A DNA stretch of 64,000 nt from Strobilurus pachycystidiatus. Lineage: Eukaryota; Basidiomycota; Agaricomycetes; Agaricales; Physalacriaceae. Of the stretch, positions 12,101 through 22,698 are shown piece by piece. The number at the start of each line of letters is the position of its first letter. The stretch's first letter is position 1. Location of the stretch: assembly GCA_019915135.1 (NCBI GenBank), contig JAHLMK010000003.1, positions 1,302,001-1,366,000 on the forward strand. The letters are read 5' to 3'. Below the pieces are notes generated by a model, which saw nothing but the letters and a program-made list of their open reading frames with translations, searched no databases and was not told where the DNA came from. The position numbers were made by a program, and so were the translations under genes.

Positions 12101-15100
12101 CGAGTCTCCACCGAGTACGTCTGATTCGGATGGTATCCTGAATGATTCTGAAAGAGTCTTCCACAGTACTCCAGAGGAGACACTTCCCAAACTAAGTGTC
12201 CTTGCCGAAGTTCTAGCGACCGCCTCCCTTCCCGGTTCATTCGACCTCATCGTGGCACTTGTGCAAGCCTTGAACAACGTCATCCAAGCTTCGACCATCT
12301 CGGATGTCGTCGACGTTGTTTTTGTCGAACAATCGTTGATGTCAGCCGTTGCCACCGCCGCAGACAAAGTCACGGTACGCTGGATATCATCGACGACGTT
12401 GAGATGCTTATGTCTCATCAGGAAGCACCGAACTTGTCGCCTGGTGCGATCCGCCTCGAAGTACTAGTCGATTTGATTTGGAGTCAGTCTCGTTTCACCT
12501 CTTCAGAGTTCTGATTCTGACATGATACTACCTAGCGGCCAACAATCCTCAGACCTTCCAGCAAGCCTTGTTATTGATGGCTACACTAGCACGCCTCAGT
12601 CCCGAATCCGTACTGCACAACATCATGCCCGTCTTCACGTTCATGGGATCTAAAGTTTTCCATCGCGATGACACGTACAGTTTCACTGTGGTTCAGAAGG
12701 TTGGCTGTCTTTATATTGCGTCGGTCTGTCATCGAATCGACAACATCGTTCCCGTGATGGTGGCTTCGCTCAAGAGCTCTCACAAGTCTCGGATGGAGCT
12801 CTTACTTGGATCTCGCAAGTTTCTGCGTGTCTTCTCCGACGCGGCGAACCACATTCCTCGACACCGTCGTACGAAGTGTGTTGGCTACCATTCTCTGCTT
12901 CATTGGCTGCTGAGCTGAACCTGTTCTCATAGCTTCTTTGTCCATCTCGTTAACGTACTCGGACCGGATGACTACCTCCTCCCAGTATGCCTGCTACTGG
13001 TGGAGAAGGCCGCAAATCGCGTCGTACGTCAGAGCGCCGAGGAGGCAAAGAGCACTTTTGCGTTACCGATAAGCATTCTGCATCATTACGATGGTGTTCT
13101 TCAGAACTCTGCAAGTGTGGTCTCTATGTCTTGGTGCTGAGCTGAACTCGTCAACCCAAAGGTTCTCACCGAAATGGTCGTGGAAAGTCAACGCCTGGCC
13201 CGCCGCATTACAGATTCCGAAAACCTTGAGCCGACTTTCATGGATGACCACCTGTAAGTGTCTACCGAAACCTTCCTTCTACTTTAGAGCTCAACATCTC
13301 CATTTGATAGTCACGAGGAACATTCTACCTCTGTCATCACTGCTTTCAAACGTCGAGCTCAAGCGGTGCTCTCCTTCGTTGGGTACGCGGTCAAAGCCGT
13401 ATCAGGCGTCGGGTCGTCGTCATCGGAATTGTCCCTTGTCTCGGTGCTTGTCCTAATGTCCACCTTCAAGAGCGGCCAGGGCGCGGATGGGCGTGTGGAC
13501 GATATCAACAAGGTCGCCCGTGGATCCCTCGACAAGACATTGAGAGTCATGTCCGCTCTGGATTATATCGAGTCTACAACAAACATGCTCCAGTCATCAG
13601 AGCAGATGGTTTGTCCCTATTCTTCTTACCATTCCAAGTATCGTCCACTTACTTCCTCCATAGGTCCAGACTGGCGCTTTGGACTTACTTGCGGAACGCC
13701 TCCCACAGGTATCGGATCACGTCCGCCAGGCGTCCACGGAGAACCTAGTCAAGATAATCCAGCGCATCAAGGACCTCCTCACTGCGCATCCAGGCAGCGC
13801 TGTTGCTGTCTCTGCCCTCCGGGGTCTGAAAACCATAGGAGACGGACTCTGTACGGGAGAGGAATCCGCCGCTGGGGATATCGTTCCGCTTTTGCTTTCC
13901 GCGGTCGCTGGTCAAAAGATGGCTGTACATGCTCTCCCGGCATTAGCCCCTCTCGCGTATGTTCTCTCGATGCGATTTGGAAGAAGTCTGAGCTGACCTT
14001 GTTTACAGCTCAAAATTGGGACCAAGAATCATACCGTTCTTCCGCGAAGTCGTTGGGCAGTGTGTTGCGATACTCCAGGAGGGAGTTGATGGTAACGCAC
14101 CTCCCATATCCCTGTCATGCGAAGTCCTCATTCCATACCCATCATTAGATCTCTCTGTCGAGGCGACAGATGTTCTACACGGACTTTAGACGTCGATTCC
14201 TACTTTCTGGGCATCTGGAGAGATATCGCAAGTAATCATGCTCTACATCATCCAACGGCCGAAGGATGCCTCCTTGGCCTCCCTTGTCAAGGCTATAACC
14301 AAGCGCGCACCAGAGAAGGTCGTCATATCGACGTTGGCCCAGACTTGGTCTACGCTTCTCAAATCATCGGTATCTTTGGTGGGTGTTATGAGCTCTTGCC
14401 GGATCGTCAACTGATAAACTTTTCGAATCTACAGGATAAACATGACCTGTTCTTCGAGGTGGCCCGGAGGGCTCTGCGCACGTCTAGCAAGGCCGTGGTC
14501 CAAGAGAACTTGAGGGCGATCTTCAACATGTTCTTGGAGGCCTTCGATTCTATCAATGTTGATAAAGGGGTGAGTTGCTGGATTCATCTTTTGCGTCGGT
14601 CTTCTAATCATCATCGTTGTCTGAAGCTGGACTTCAAGGCGCCGGCCATCGTTGCGTTCACAGAGCTCGTTGTGAACATCAACGAGAACACTTTCTGACC
14701 TCTGTTCAGGCGTTTATATGATTGGGCCTTTGTCAGCACCGCACGTACGTGGTCTACTTTGAATGCATAGACTTTCGCTCACTCTGGACGTAGACGTGAA
14801 GCGAAAGATTGTGTTCTGTCTAGCGTTCTCGGCGCTCTTGGACTACTTCAAGGTATGCCTCCGAACGACTCGATGACATTTGTACCTCATTGCTGTCACT
14901 TCAAGGGTTTGATGTCGCCGTACATATCCTTCGTCCTCGATGAGTTCGTCGCATTCTGGAAAGCTGCGTCGGCGTCGGATTCCACGTTGCGGTTCTGCAT
15001 GCTTACAACGATCACGAAGAGTATGGTGCATGATGATGGCGGTATGGCTTCTTACACTCACTCTTGCTGGCCCAACTAACTCCGTTGTGATAGCATTTTG

Positions 15101-15452
15101 GCAAGATGACAAGATCAAGCAGGTCTATGCTCCGCTTATTGCCCAGGTACCCGTGGGCGCCCAGCAATCAGATGAGAGTAAGGCATTGTTGCAAGAGACT
15201 CTGTGCGCCGTCGTCGACAACACAACGGACGACCTCATTTTGAAGTCGATAAACGTGGACGTGTTGATGCATACTCGTTCGGAGAAGGTGCAAGTCTGTC
15301 TGTTCGCTTTACTGCGCTCGAAGGCTATCTGGCATGCGCATGGTGGAAAGCTACTCGGTCAGTACAGTCTTGCCACACCTCGTTTGGAGTAAAACTGAAA
15401 GTTCTTGACAGGATTCGTCGCTGAGACCTCGACATTCATTGCTGAATGTACG
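9109..15452 (+). pseudogene. UTP10: UTP10/HEATR1-derived segment (HEAT-repeat U3 snoRNP subunit), truncated at both ends
   Basis: UTP10 is a very large HEAT-repeat protein of the small-subunit processome, needed for 18S rRNA maturation in the nucleolus. The N-terminal part is missing. Recognisable pieces in order: LSDKTVATVTGIS (9108), EILEALLISPNPPKATIKQL (about 9350), VRAIATKTLLAKLEE, a long exon at 9837-10525 (ILPILLEQSTKYLTELSTLL), AFDSIYGASAS (about 11160-11250), HHYDGVLQN (about 13080), and the C-terminal region with VLMHTRSEK, HGGKLLGFVAETSTFIAEC (about 15270-15450). About 25 introns of roughly 50 bases remain, so this is a genomic copy and not a cDNA copy. Damage: one base missing at about 9498, TAG at 14187-14189 (before SIPTFWASGE), TGA at 14696-14698 in place of an expected Arg codon. 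The last few dozen residues are replaced by RhoGEF sequence. Confidence 0.82.
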
Positions 15453-16945
15453 GATGCGGACTACTTGATGGAGGCTATCGATGCTATCAAGAGTCTGCAG
15501 TCTGTTGCACAGCTGAGGTCGTTCCAGATCGCGATGGGCAAGGGCACACCGGGCAAGTGGGAGTGGCATGATTTGGTCTCTCAGGAAGTACGCAAAAGTA
15601 TGTCAAAGGAGGAGGCGAAGCGACAAGCGTAGGTCTCTTTGTCCTTTTGGAGGTGCAATCAACTAACATGTCGTCTAGTATCATCTTTGAGCTTATCAAG
15701 GGCGAATGTCAAGGACTTGGAGAACATCGAGATCGTGAGTTGCTCACCTTGACGCCTGTGTTTCCAAACTGAGGACAAGTATCTGTAGATGTACATCCAA
15801 CCTTTGCGCGCGGCGCAACCTCCCATTATCGAGCCATCCAAGCTTGACACCTTCATCACCGACGTGTTTCATAACTTTGCTGAACTTGGACATCATCATC
15901 GACGGCTTGTGGAAAAGTTCCATGAGATCCAGAGGGACGAACATCCCACCATCCGGAGCGTCACTGCGTCGATGTTTGACGCGGCGCTGCACTTTAGGGA
16001 CGCATATATGGAGTATATACCCAACTACCTCATCGCGGCGTATAGGATTGACAATGAGATGGCAACTTGCCCGAAGTCCAAGGGGTTTGTGGATGTTGGT
16101 CCAATTCACTCTTCTTCGACGGGAGCTCTGCTGACGATGATGTCTCGTAGCAATGCGTCCGTCGCGCTGACGTGCACCGTCTGGGCATGAAGAACTTTAT
16201 CAATCGGCCGATCCCGCGGTTATTGCGTTATGAGTTGCTGTTGAATGGTATTCTGGACGAGACGCCGCCTGGGCATGACGACCAAAAGGATATCCCGCAG
16301 GTGTTAGACGTTATCAAGTCCATTGGGAAAGACACGGAGCCGGGGGTTGTGTCGGCAAAGTCAAAGGTAGAGCTGCGGCGGTATAGCTCATACTTGATCT
16401 TCAAGCACAGAAAGACGGTTGTACGTTCGCTTCCCTCTTCCTGTCTGTTGTCGGCTTGGTTTGATTGATGGTGACTGGGTAGGACATGGATCTACTTGAC
16501 CAGAATCGGTCCTTGATACATTCTGGCAAATTGCTGCGACAACCGGATAGTGGTCTGGAATGGAATGGATGGAGTGAACTTATGTTCTCCTGTTTGACAA
16601 CTATCGTGGGTCGCAACGCTCTGCTTCGCTTCAATATGAATGACGTTCTTTTGTAGTCGTTTTGACGAAACCGAATGAGAAGGATGGCGTGACGTACTAC
16701 TATGTTAATCGTCGAGTATGTTCTCCTCTTTCTTCTGTCGATGCCATTCTCATTCGCGACGCAGCCTATACCGTTGGACCTACTCACGCTGGTGAATTTC
16801 TCTGATCCACCGACACGGCGAAATGCAGGTCTGTTGTGTGGACTCCGTGGTGGCGATCATCACACCGAAGGTCCCAACGGCACTCCTGGTGTCTCGTCCC
16901 CCGAAAGCAGCTCTAGATGCGCTACGTCTCCATGCTATATCGTAA
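15453..16945 (+). pseudogene. Rom-type RhoGEF, 3' part: inter-DH linker, second DH and PH domain; CNH domain absent
   Basis: Continuation of the RhoGEF that broke at 9108. It resumes with DADYLMEAIDAIKSLQSVAQ, then MGKGTPGKWEWHDLVS, the second DH domain (IIFELIKGE at 15680; LDTFITDVFHNFAEL at 15840; MKNFINRPIPRLLRYELLL at 16190) and a PH domain (LIHSGKLLRQPDSGLEWNGW at 16515; LTKPNEKDGVTYYYVNRR at 16660). PIPLDLLTLVNFSDPP follows. Lesions: a deletion (about 8 bases by comparison with the family) at 15707 just before VKDLENIEI, and one base missing at about 16582 between WSEL and VLLFDNY. The CNH (citron) domain that normally ends this family is not found; recognisable sequence stops near 16945. 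Two independent frameshifts argue for a dead copy. Confidence 0.78.
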
Positions 16946-17302
16946 AGAATGCCCGCACTAACGGGCGGGTCGCTATCTCCGGAATACCAAAACCATCATC
17001 AAATCAGAATTGGATTATTGTTGTTGAGCTGCGCCGGTCGGCGCTCTACATACATACCTACAAGTCTTGTAGACTGTTAGCTAATGTTATACTAAGACTG
17101 TAGTATCACTATTTTGATAGGCTGTTGTTCTGTCTTGGTTCTGTCAGATTTCCCTGGGGATTTTACCAAGGAGCGACTTGGTCAGAGCGACTTGGTCAGG
17201 GTCGCTTTTTCTGGCGATCGGCAATAGGATTTGTAGCATCTTTCTTTTCTACCAACATCATCCTCAACCAGGCCTCAACGCAATACGACCGATGCAATCC
17301 AA
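16946..17302. other. Spacer without recognisable gene
   Basis: Follows the last recognisable RhoGEF codons. It contains a short tandem duplication of GAGCGACTTGGTCA at about 17173-17201. No coding signal that I can support. Confidence 0.4.
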
Positions 17303-17609
17303 GCGTCTATCCGATACATTCTTGGCCCGCTGCCGTCGCTAATCGAGCGCCTCTTCTACGGGGCGGACTGGTTGGGTCAGGTGTCCTTTGGACGCGTTAA
17401 TAGCCCGCCTCCGTTAGCTCGCTCTGGCCTGCGCACGTTGGGCGTCTATCCAATACATTCTTGGCCCGCTGCCATCGCTAATCGAGCGCCTCTTCTACGG
17501 GGCGGACTGGTTGGGTCAGGTGTCCTTTGGACCCGTTAATAGCCCGCCTCCGTTAGCTCGCTCTGGCCTGCGCGCGTTGGGCAATCGAGCGCCTCTTCTA
17601 TGGGGTGGA
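17303..17609. repeat. 139-bp direct tandem repeat, two full copies plus a partial third
   Basis: Copy 1 starts at 17303 (GCGTCTATCCGATACATTC) and copy 2 at 17442 (GCGTCTATCCAATACATTC), giving a 139-base period. The two copies differ at only a few positions. A third, partial copy starting at the internal point AATCGAGCGCCTCTTCTA lies at 17583-17609. The unit is GC-rich and sits directly upstream of the transposase remnant. It could be a remnant of an element end, or a local duplication of coding sequence. I cannot assign a function. Confidence 0.9.
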
Positions 17610-17639
17610 TCGTAGCTCCGGCTTTTGCATTCAAAGATC

Positions 17640-18865
17640 GGCAGTGAGCAAGAACCTCTAAGTGCAGGCAATAGTTGGGGCCTTGTCCGCTGGGTCTATT
17701 GGTCCGTCAAATTCTTGCCGCAGAACGTCTATTTCACGTCTATTCCCGGACCGACGGAGCCTAGTCTCGAACAGCTCAACCACATTCTACATCCACTCCG
17801 AATCGATGTCGAGAAGTTGTACATTGGTGCTACCATGGTTGTGTATGGGCACCAGCTCCCTCAGACTGTTTATGTAGGGAGTCACGGACAGTGCTCTGAT
17901 ATTCCGGCGTCACGCAAGTTCAGTGGTGCAGCTGGCCATTCGCATAAACTCAGCTTTGTAATATGTGCTTCATCACATCCGCAGAGATCAATCTACCGGC
18001 TGGTTATGACCCATCAAGTAAGCCTCTTCGCTCTGACACACTCTCATCTTGTTTGACTATTGACGTTATTCACCTCACAGAGTTCCGATATCGAGATGAC
18101 TACGAACAGCTCAAGCACGCTTTTGAATCGTATCGTGCAACAACGAAGGCCGAACAAAAGCGCATACTCGACGAATTCGGCTCAAGACATTCCGAGTTCA
18201 ACTGGCTTCCGGGTTGGCTGCCTATCAAGTGCTCATTACTCGATTTCATGCAGACTGTTTATGGTATGTCATGGAGCAGTTGCGACGTTTAACCTAGCTG
18301 AATAGCACGCCAGGAATTGGATCGTCGTTCTGGTCTGACGTTATCGTTGGCGGATATCTCATCGATGCAGCTGGCTGGGCCCTTTTCGAGAAAATCATAA
18401 ACGACATGGACTGGCCTTTGGGAATTGGGCGATTGCCAGATAATGTACGTTGTGAATGTCATACTCTTTGCTAATCAACCTCTCACTCTCTGTCACAACA
18501 GCTAGGAACCAATCATTCGTTGCAAAAAGCGGATCAATGGCGCCGTCTCATCAACATCCAGCCTGTTCTACTGTGGCTTGTATGGCGCGAAGTAGATGGT
18601 AATGGAATTCGTCAAGAGGCGCCTCTGGTATCATCTCAGGCAAAGAATCCTCCCAAGTTCACGCGGTATCTCCGCGAGATCTACCGGATGTCGCTGTATC
18701 TCTCTAGTGCAGAGCGTGTCCTTGCATCACAGTCGACTACGATGCTAGATGTCAAGCGTGGTCTGGGCTACCTCAAGTCATTCTGCTCCATTGCTCTCAA
18801 GCTCGGGATTCGCCTCACGCCAAATCGCCATCTTTCGATGCACTATGAGGATATCGTCTGCACCA
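17640..18865 (+). mobile_element. Plavaka/KDZ-like (CACTA-class) transposase remnant
   Basis: Encodes pieces typical of the large transposase-like proteins that are abundant in agaricomycetes. In order: QNVYFTSIPGPTEPSLEQLN (17722), YGHQLPQTVYVGSHGQCSDI and CNMCFITSAEINLPAGYDP (17960). Next are EQKRILDEFGSRHSEFNWLP with the LPGWLPIKCSLLDFMQTVY motif (18220), then QKADQWRRLINIQPVLLWLV (18525), IYRMSLYLSSAERVLASQS and NRHLSMHYEDI (18820-18855). The frame shifts once near 17955, just before the CNMC motif. The expected continuation after LSMHYED (a Gly-Pro, Trp-rich, ERxNG block) is absent, because POL2 sequence begins immediately. No terminal inverted repeats were found. Family name from memory of agaricomycete elements. 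Confidence 0.65.
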
Positions 18866-21769
18866 ACTGTGGTTCCAACAATGTTCGGTAGCGTCAAGGT
18901 CAGGACGAACCGAACATGGGATGTTATCCAGATCCGGCCTAGCAAGATAGCTGGGAGATACATCCTGTGGCTCTCGGTGGACGGGGAGATAGTCTCCGCT
19001 CCACTTCGCATCCAACGGGAGATGTATGTTCACCTTCGAACCCCAAAGACCGACTTTTTCAAGACAGAGTTCTACGGCGTCGAGCAAGTGACCCGTAACC
19101 TTCCACGAGACCTCCCATCTTCCAACCTGTACAAGCTCAGCATCCGCGAGGATGTGTACAACGCGTTCCAGGAGCATTTCATTGACGTGGCGAATGACCC
19201 TAATGTGGATGCTGTATTCGAGCAGCAGGTACGAGTGTTATAGTCTTTTCGGATTCATTTCTGAGCTGTCAACTATACCAGATTCCTCTTGTTGTTCGGG
19301 GGCTCATCAAGTTAGGAAAGTCATGCACAGTGGAGGACGCTGCTATGACGCTTAATCGTGGCCAGACAGTTGGGTTCGACCTGCACCAATTGGAGCGAGC
19401 CCCTTCGAACTCCAAAAGAAGGTAACTTACCTTCAGGGCGACTCTATGAAGTAGCTCTTCCTCTATCATGCCTGCTCCGCCAACGCCCCTCTCCATGCTT
19501 TTGCTACCCTCATTCCAAACGGCGCTGCCAAGCTGTACATTGTCGATCCCGCTACTCGACGTCAGCCAATACCAAAGCTGGAGAATACGTACACCAAACT
19601 GAAACAAAGGTTTCAGGAGCAATACGGATCCTGCGACTCAGTCTCTTACCCCAATTCCCTCACCTTCACCACGACCTATCATGCTTTGAATTCAACGGCA
19701 CTCAAAGCAATTTCTCGAGAGCTTGGGTTGATGGAAGACAAGTCCTACACCATCGTCATTTCGTCCAGTAAGGACCCGTCGTACTTCGACCGTCTTCTTC
19801 CAAAGCTGTCCAAGTTCCCTGTCCTCTCTACTTGAGTATGACGAAGGTCCGCAACGCGCATACACTCGACGTCTTTCCGTGGCAGAGCCATGTAGCCCAG
19901 AAGATGATCATTCGCTTGCTATCTGAGTTTAGGTAGCTGGATCGACCGCAGTACAGCACTGGCGGAGTACTACGATGTTCCAATAGGTCATTTGGAGGGC
20001 GATCAGCCTCTGTTTGTGTCCGACCTCTGCTACGCTCGCCGCATCATACAGAACGATATGGTCCTGTGGTGGTCTCCTGGGGAGCACCCTGACCTCGGTG
20101 GTCTTGAGAACGACAACCGTCAATCGGAGGACTTGCCGTCCAGCGAATTCCATTCTTCTGGCTGCTTCTCCGAAGTCAGTGTACGGAATTTGGCCGTCAA
20201 CTCGGTCATGCACTCTGCGGTTGTAAACGAGCTGGAAGGAAGTGGAGGTTCGACAGCCTTTGAGTCCGTCTCGCGCACCTTGGACGAGTACAAGACTGGC
20301 GAAGTCCAACAGCGAGATCTCACCCTAGGAGAATCGCAAATTTCCTCTCAGGCCTTCAACATCCTGCGGATTATGGTGAAGACTTGGTTGCTCGACAGAG
20401 TCCAGAACGATCAGGCTGCAGGTTCATTGGCCATTGATCACTTCTGGCGGTGGATCAGCCCAAGCGCATCCCAGCTATACGATACTGGCATCCACCAATT
20501 CGTCCATGGCCTCATGCGTAAAACCTTCATCCAGTTGTTGGCTAAATTCCAATGGTCGGGTTCTCGTGTTGTTTATGCGGACTTCAGCCATGTCATTCTT
20601 TCCACTTCTAAGCCACCCGGAACGGCTTTTGCCTATGCTACCTATATCAACACAGCATTCACCTCGCACGAGCTGTTCCGGCATGTCTATCTCAAGACGG
20701 AGAAGCTCTACGTATGTCATCTTCATGGATAACGCGAACATGGCCGCCATTGTCTACGAAGAGCCAGAGGCCCTGGAGCCACCCGACGCTTTGTCCATCG
20801 ACATGCATTGGAACATCGCCGAGTTCCTGCCACCTGCCATCCAGAAGGACTTCGGCTCCGTTGTGCAGTTTTTCTTGGTTGGACTGTATAAATCAGGCAG
20901 AACTCGAACGAGGAGGTCAGAATTCCGTTGCGGTGCTTGGAGAATGGTGACGCTACTCAGCTAGAGGCGAACCCGAAGAAAGGAGTTCAGAAGGAAGAGG
21001 ATACGATCCAGCAGTTCGTAGCGAGGCGGCTGACTCGAAAGCGGCTCAAGGTGGTTGGCAGCGTTCAAGAACGACGCAAGGAAGACCAATTGAACGAGGA
21101 GCAGACGGGCGACTTCAACTTTCCTATTCTGCCCGGATCGTATCTTCATATGGTCGACCCAGTACTCAAGTTCGTCAAATTGGCCTGCGCCGTTTTTGGA
21201 TTGGGCTAGGAATATCAGGTCGAGATTGGCTTGACGAAGCGCAGTCTGTCAGAGCTCATTGGCGTCAAAGAGTTCGCGAACGAAGCCATCTTCCGCAATC
21301 CTTGCGAGCCTCTCATACTTCACAACGTTCCTTGCCGACATTGTGATTTGGCTACGCGACTTTGACTTCTGCCGAGACCCCAGGCTCTTGCCGAAGAACG
21401 TCGACGTTGTGCAGCGCTGGACATGCGCTGACTGCAATGGCGAATACGACCGTCCATCGATAGAGTTTACGTTGATCAAGATGCTGTTCCAGTTGGAATG
21501 TTCGTTCGCGCAGCAGGATTTGCGGTGCTCGCGGTGTCAGCAGATACAGTCGGACACGGTATCCCGATTCTGCCATTGCTCGGGTGCGTACCAGTTTACC
21601 ATCAGCAAAGCTGATGTACGCCGCAAACTTTGCACCCTTGTGAATGTGGCCATCGTTCATAATCTGTCTCGATTAAAGGTTCGTGAGATCCAAACCCGCT
21701 TGCTCGACGTCTGGCTGACTAGATACTATCTTCCAGGAATCTGCCCAGATCATGCTTCTGAACTGGTAG
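18866..21769 (+). pseudogene. POL2: DNA polymerase epsilon catalytic subunit, C-terminal half, 5'-truncated and broken
   Basis: POL2 is the leading-strand replicative polymerase; its C-terminal half is non-catalytic and binds the other subunits. The copy starts at MFGSVKVRTNRTWDVIQIRP (about 18880) without the exonuclease and polymerase domains. It continues with GRYILWLSVDGEIVSAPLRI, the DUF1744-like region (DMVLWWSPGEHPDLGG; IDHFWRWISPSASQLYDTG) and MHWNIAEFLPPAIQKDF. It ends with the CysA/CysB zinc fingers (RWTCADCNGEYDRPSIEF; DLRCSRCQQIQSDTVSRFC) and, after a last intron, ESAQIMLLNW stop at 21767. Lesions: frameshift at about 19395, TAG at 19452-19454, 4 extra bases at about 19914, 2 missing at about 20712, 1 missing at about 20894, TAG at 21207-21209 before EYQVEI, and a frameshift at about 21356. 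At least seven breaks show it cannot encode the protein. Confidence 0.88.
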
Positions 21770-21936
21770 ACCGTCCCGCAGTCGTCGCGCTTGTTTTCGT
21801 GTTGTTGTTATCATATGCTTTTCTGTGTTGTGGTATCAAGTATTTCTTTGTATAGTCTCAGCTGTAGAATATAACCTCTTACTGTATGTTGAATATATCT
21901 ATGTATCTATTGCAAGACCCGAGCAACTACTACTAA
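21182..21936 (+). repeat. Left arm of a 755-bp inverted duplication (POL2 tail)
   Basis: This stretch and 22699-23453 are reverse complements. Paired coordinates always sum to 44635, so there are no indels. I saw one substitution, near 21721-21725 (GACTAG versus GACTAC on the same strand). The arm covers the end of the POL2 relic: the TAG at 21207, the zinc fingers, the last intron, the stop and about 165 bases of 3' flank. Confidence 0.97.
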
Positions 21937-22698
21937 AGTCACGCTATCAAAATTCTGACTGCAGATTCGGATTCCTTGGTCAAATTCACTCCCGGATGAC
22001 CTTGGACCTGTAATATATTGTCAATACTGACTCCACTAGAAGCGAATCATTTAATGATTCGTGATCATTAAGAATAACTCGTGCCTATCTCTATTCTTCA
22101 TCATCTGCCTCGTTGGTGTTAATGAACGCGGTATCGGCTTCAATGATATCGTCCTCGTCCTCTTCCTCATCTTGACTCTACACGGCAGAAATTGAGACAT
22201 CTCGAAGATCCTCTGACGCGACCCTCTGAGAGCCAATGTCTTCTCTTTCCGACGTTAGCAAGCCTTCTTCGTCTGAAGTCGAGTGCGTTGAGAATCCACG
22301 TAGGTACTGCCGCGTTAGGTGTGAAGCATTGACCCGGTCGTGTTCGGACGCACAAATGTCGACATCGGTGTCATCCAGCGTTGGGGATCCATTAATTGAC
22401 CGACGAAACAGAAGAAGTTCCTCGATACCCTCCTCGTCTTCCTCGTCGGCACGACTATCGGCTCCATGATACGCGAATCTTCGATGATTTCATCATCTGG
22501 ATGAGACTGATATGGGGGAGAGTGGCCTGCAAGCGGTCGTCCGGACGAGTAAGACGAAGGGGTGATGTCCCGACGTCCTTTGACGGATTGGAAAGTGCGT
22601 ATGCCTTTATGAACACAAGGATGAGCAAAGTCAAAGCCTTGACACGGCGCTTGCCTGATGATCAAAGCTATCATATGAATGCCACGTGCGCGCGCAAC
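21937..22698 (-). other. 762-bp spacer between the inverted arms; acidic C-terminal coding relic on minus strand
   Basis: Not repeated elsewhere in the window. On the minus strand about 22490-22100 a frame reads as a low-complexity acidic protein end: ADEEDEEGIEELLLFRRS, SPTLDDTDVDICASEHDRV, EGLLTSERED, then an in-frame TAG (about 22177), then SQDEEEDEDDIIEADTAF and a stop near 22094. If the TAG was once CAG this would be one continuous C-terminus. The parent gene is not recognisable. Confidence 0.35.

Noticed and set aside
12690..12745. Lost splice acceptor in the UTP10 copy (in-frame insertion VGCLYIASVCHR)
   Set aside because: The proposed intron would be only about 35 bases and there is no decisive evidence from the sequence alone; not counted as a lesion.
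9109..15452. Idea that UTP10 plus RhoGEF form a new functional fusion protein
   Set aside because: Both parts contain several frameshifts and stops, the left joint is out of frame and key domains are missing.
9109..15452. Helitron capture as the cause of the UTP10 insertion
   Set aside because: The left flank ends in C and not A, there is no CTRR end with a hairpin at the right joint, and no Helitron sequence borders it. Left open only as a distant possibility.
9480..21360. Sequencing error as the source of the frameshifts
   Set aside because: One-base gaps alone could be read errors, but the copies also have gene-gene joints, missing domains and nonsense changes. Neighbouring genes such as PARP and the DUF229 gene read cleanly by the same test.
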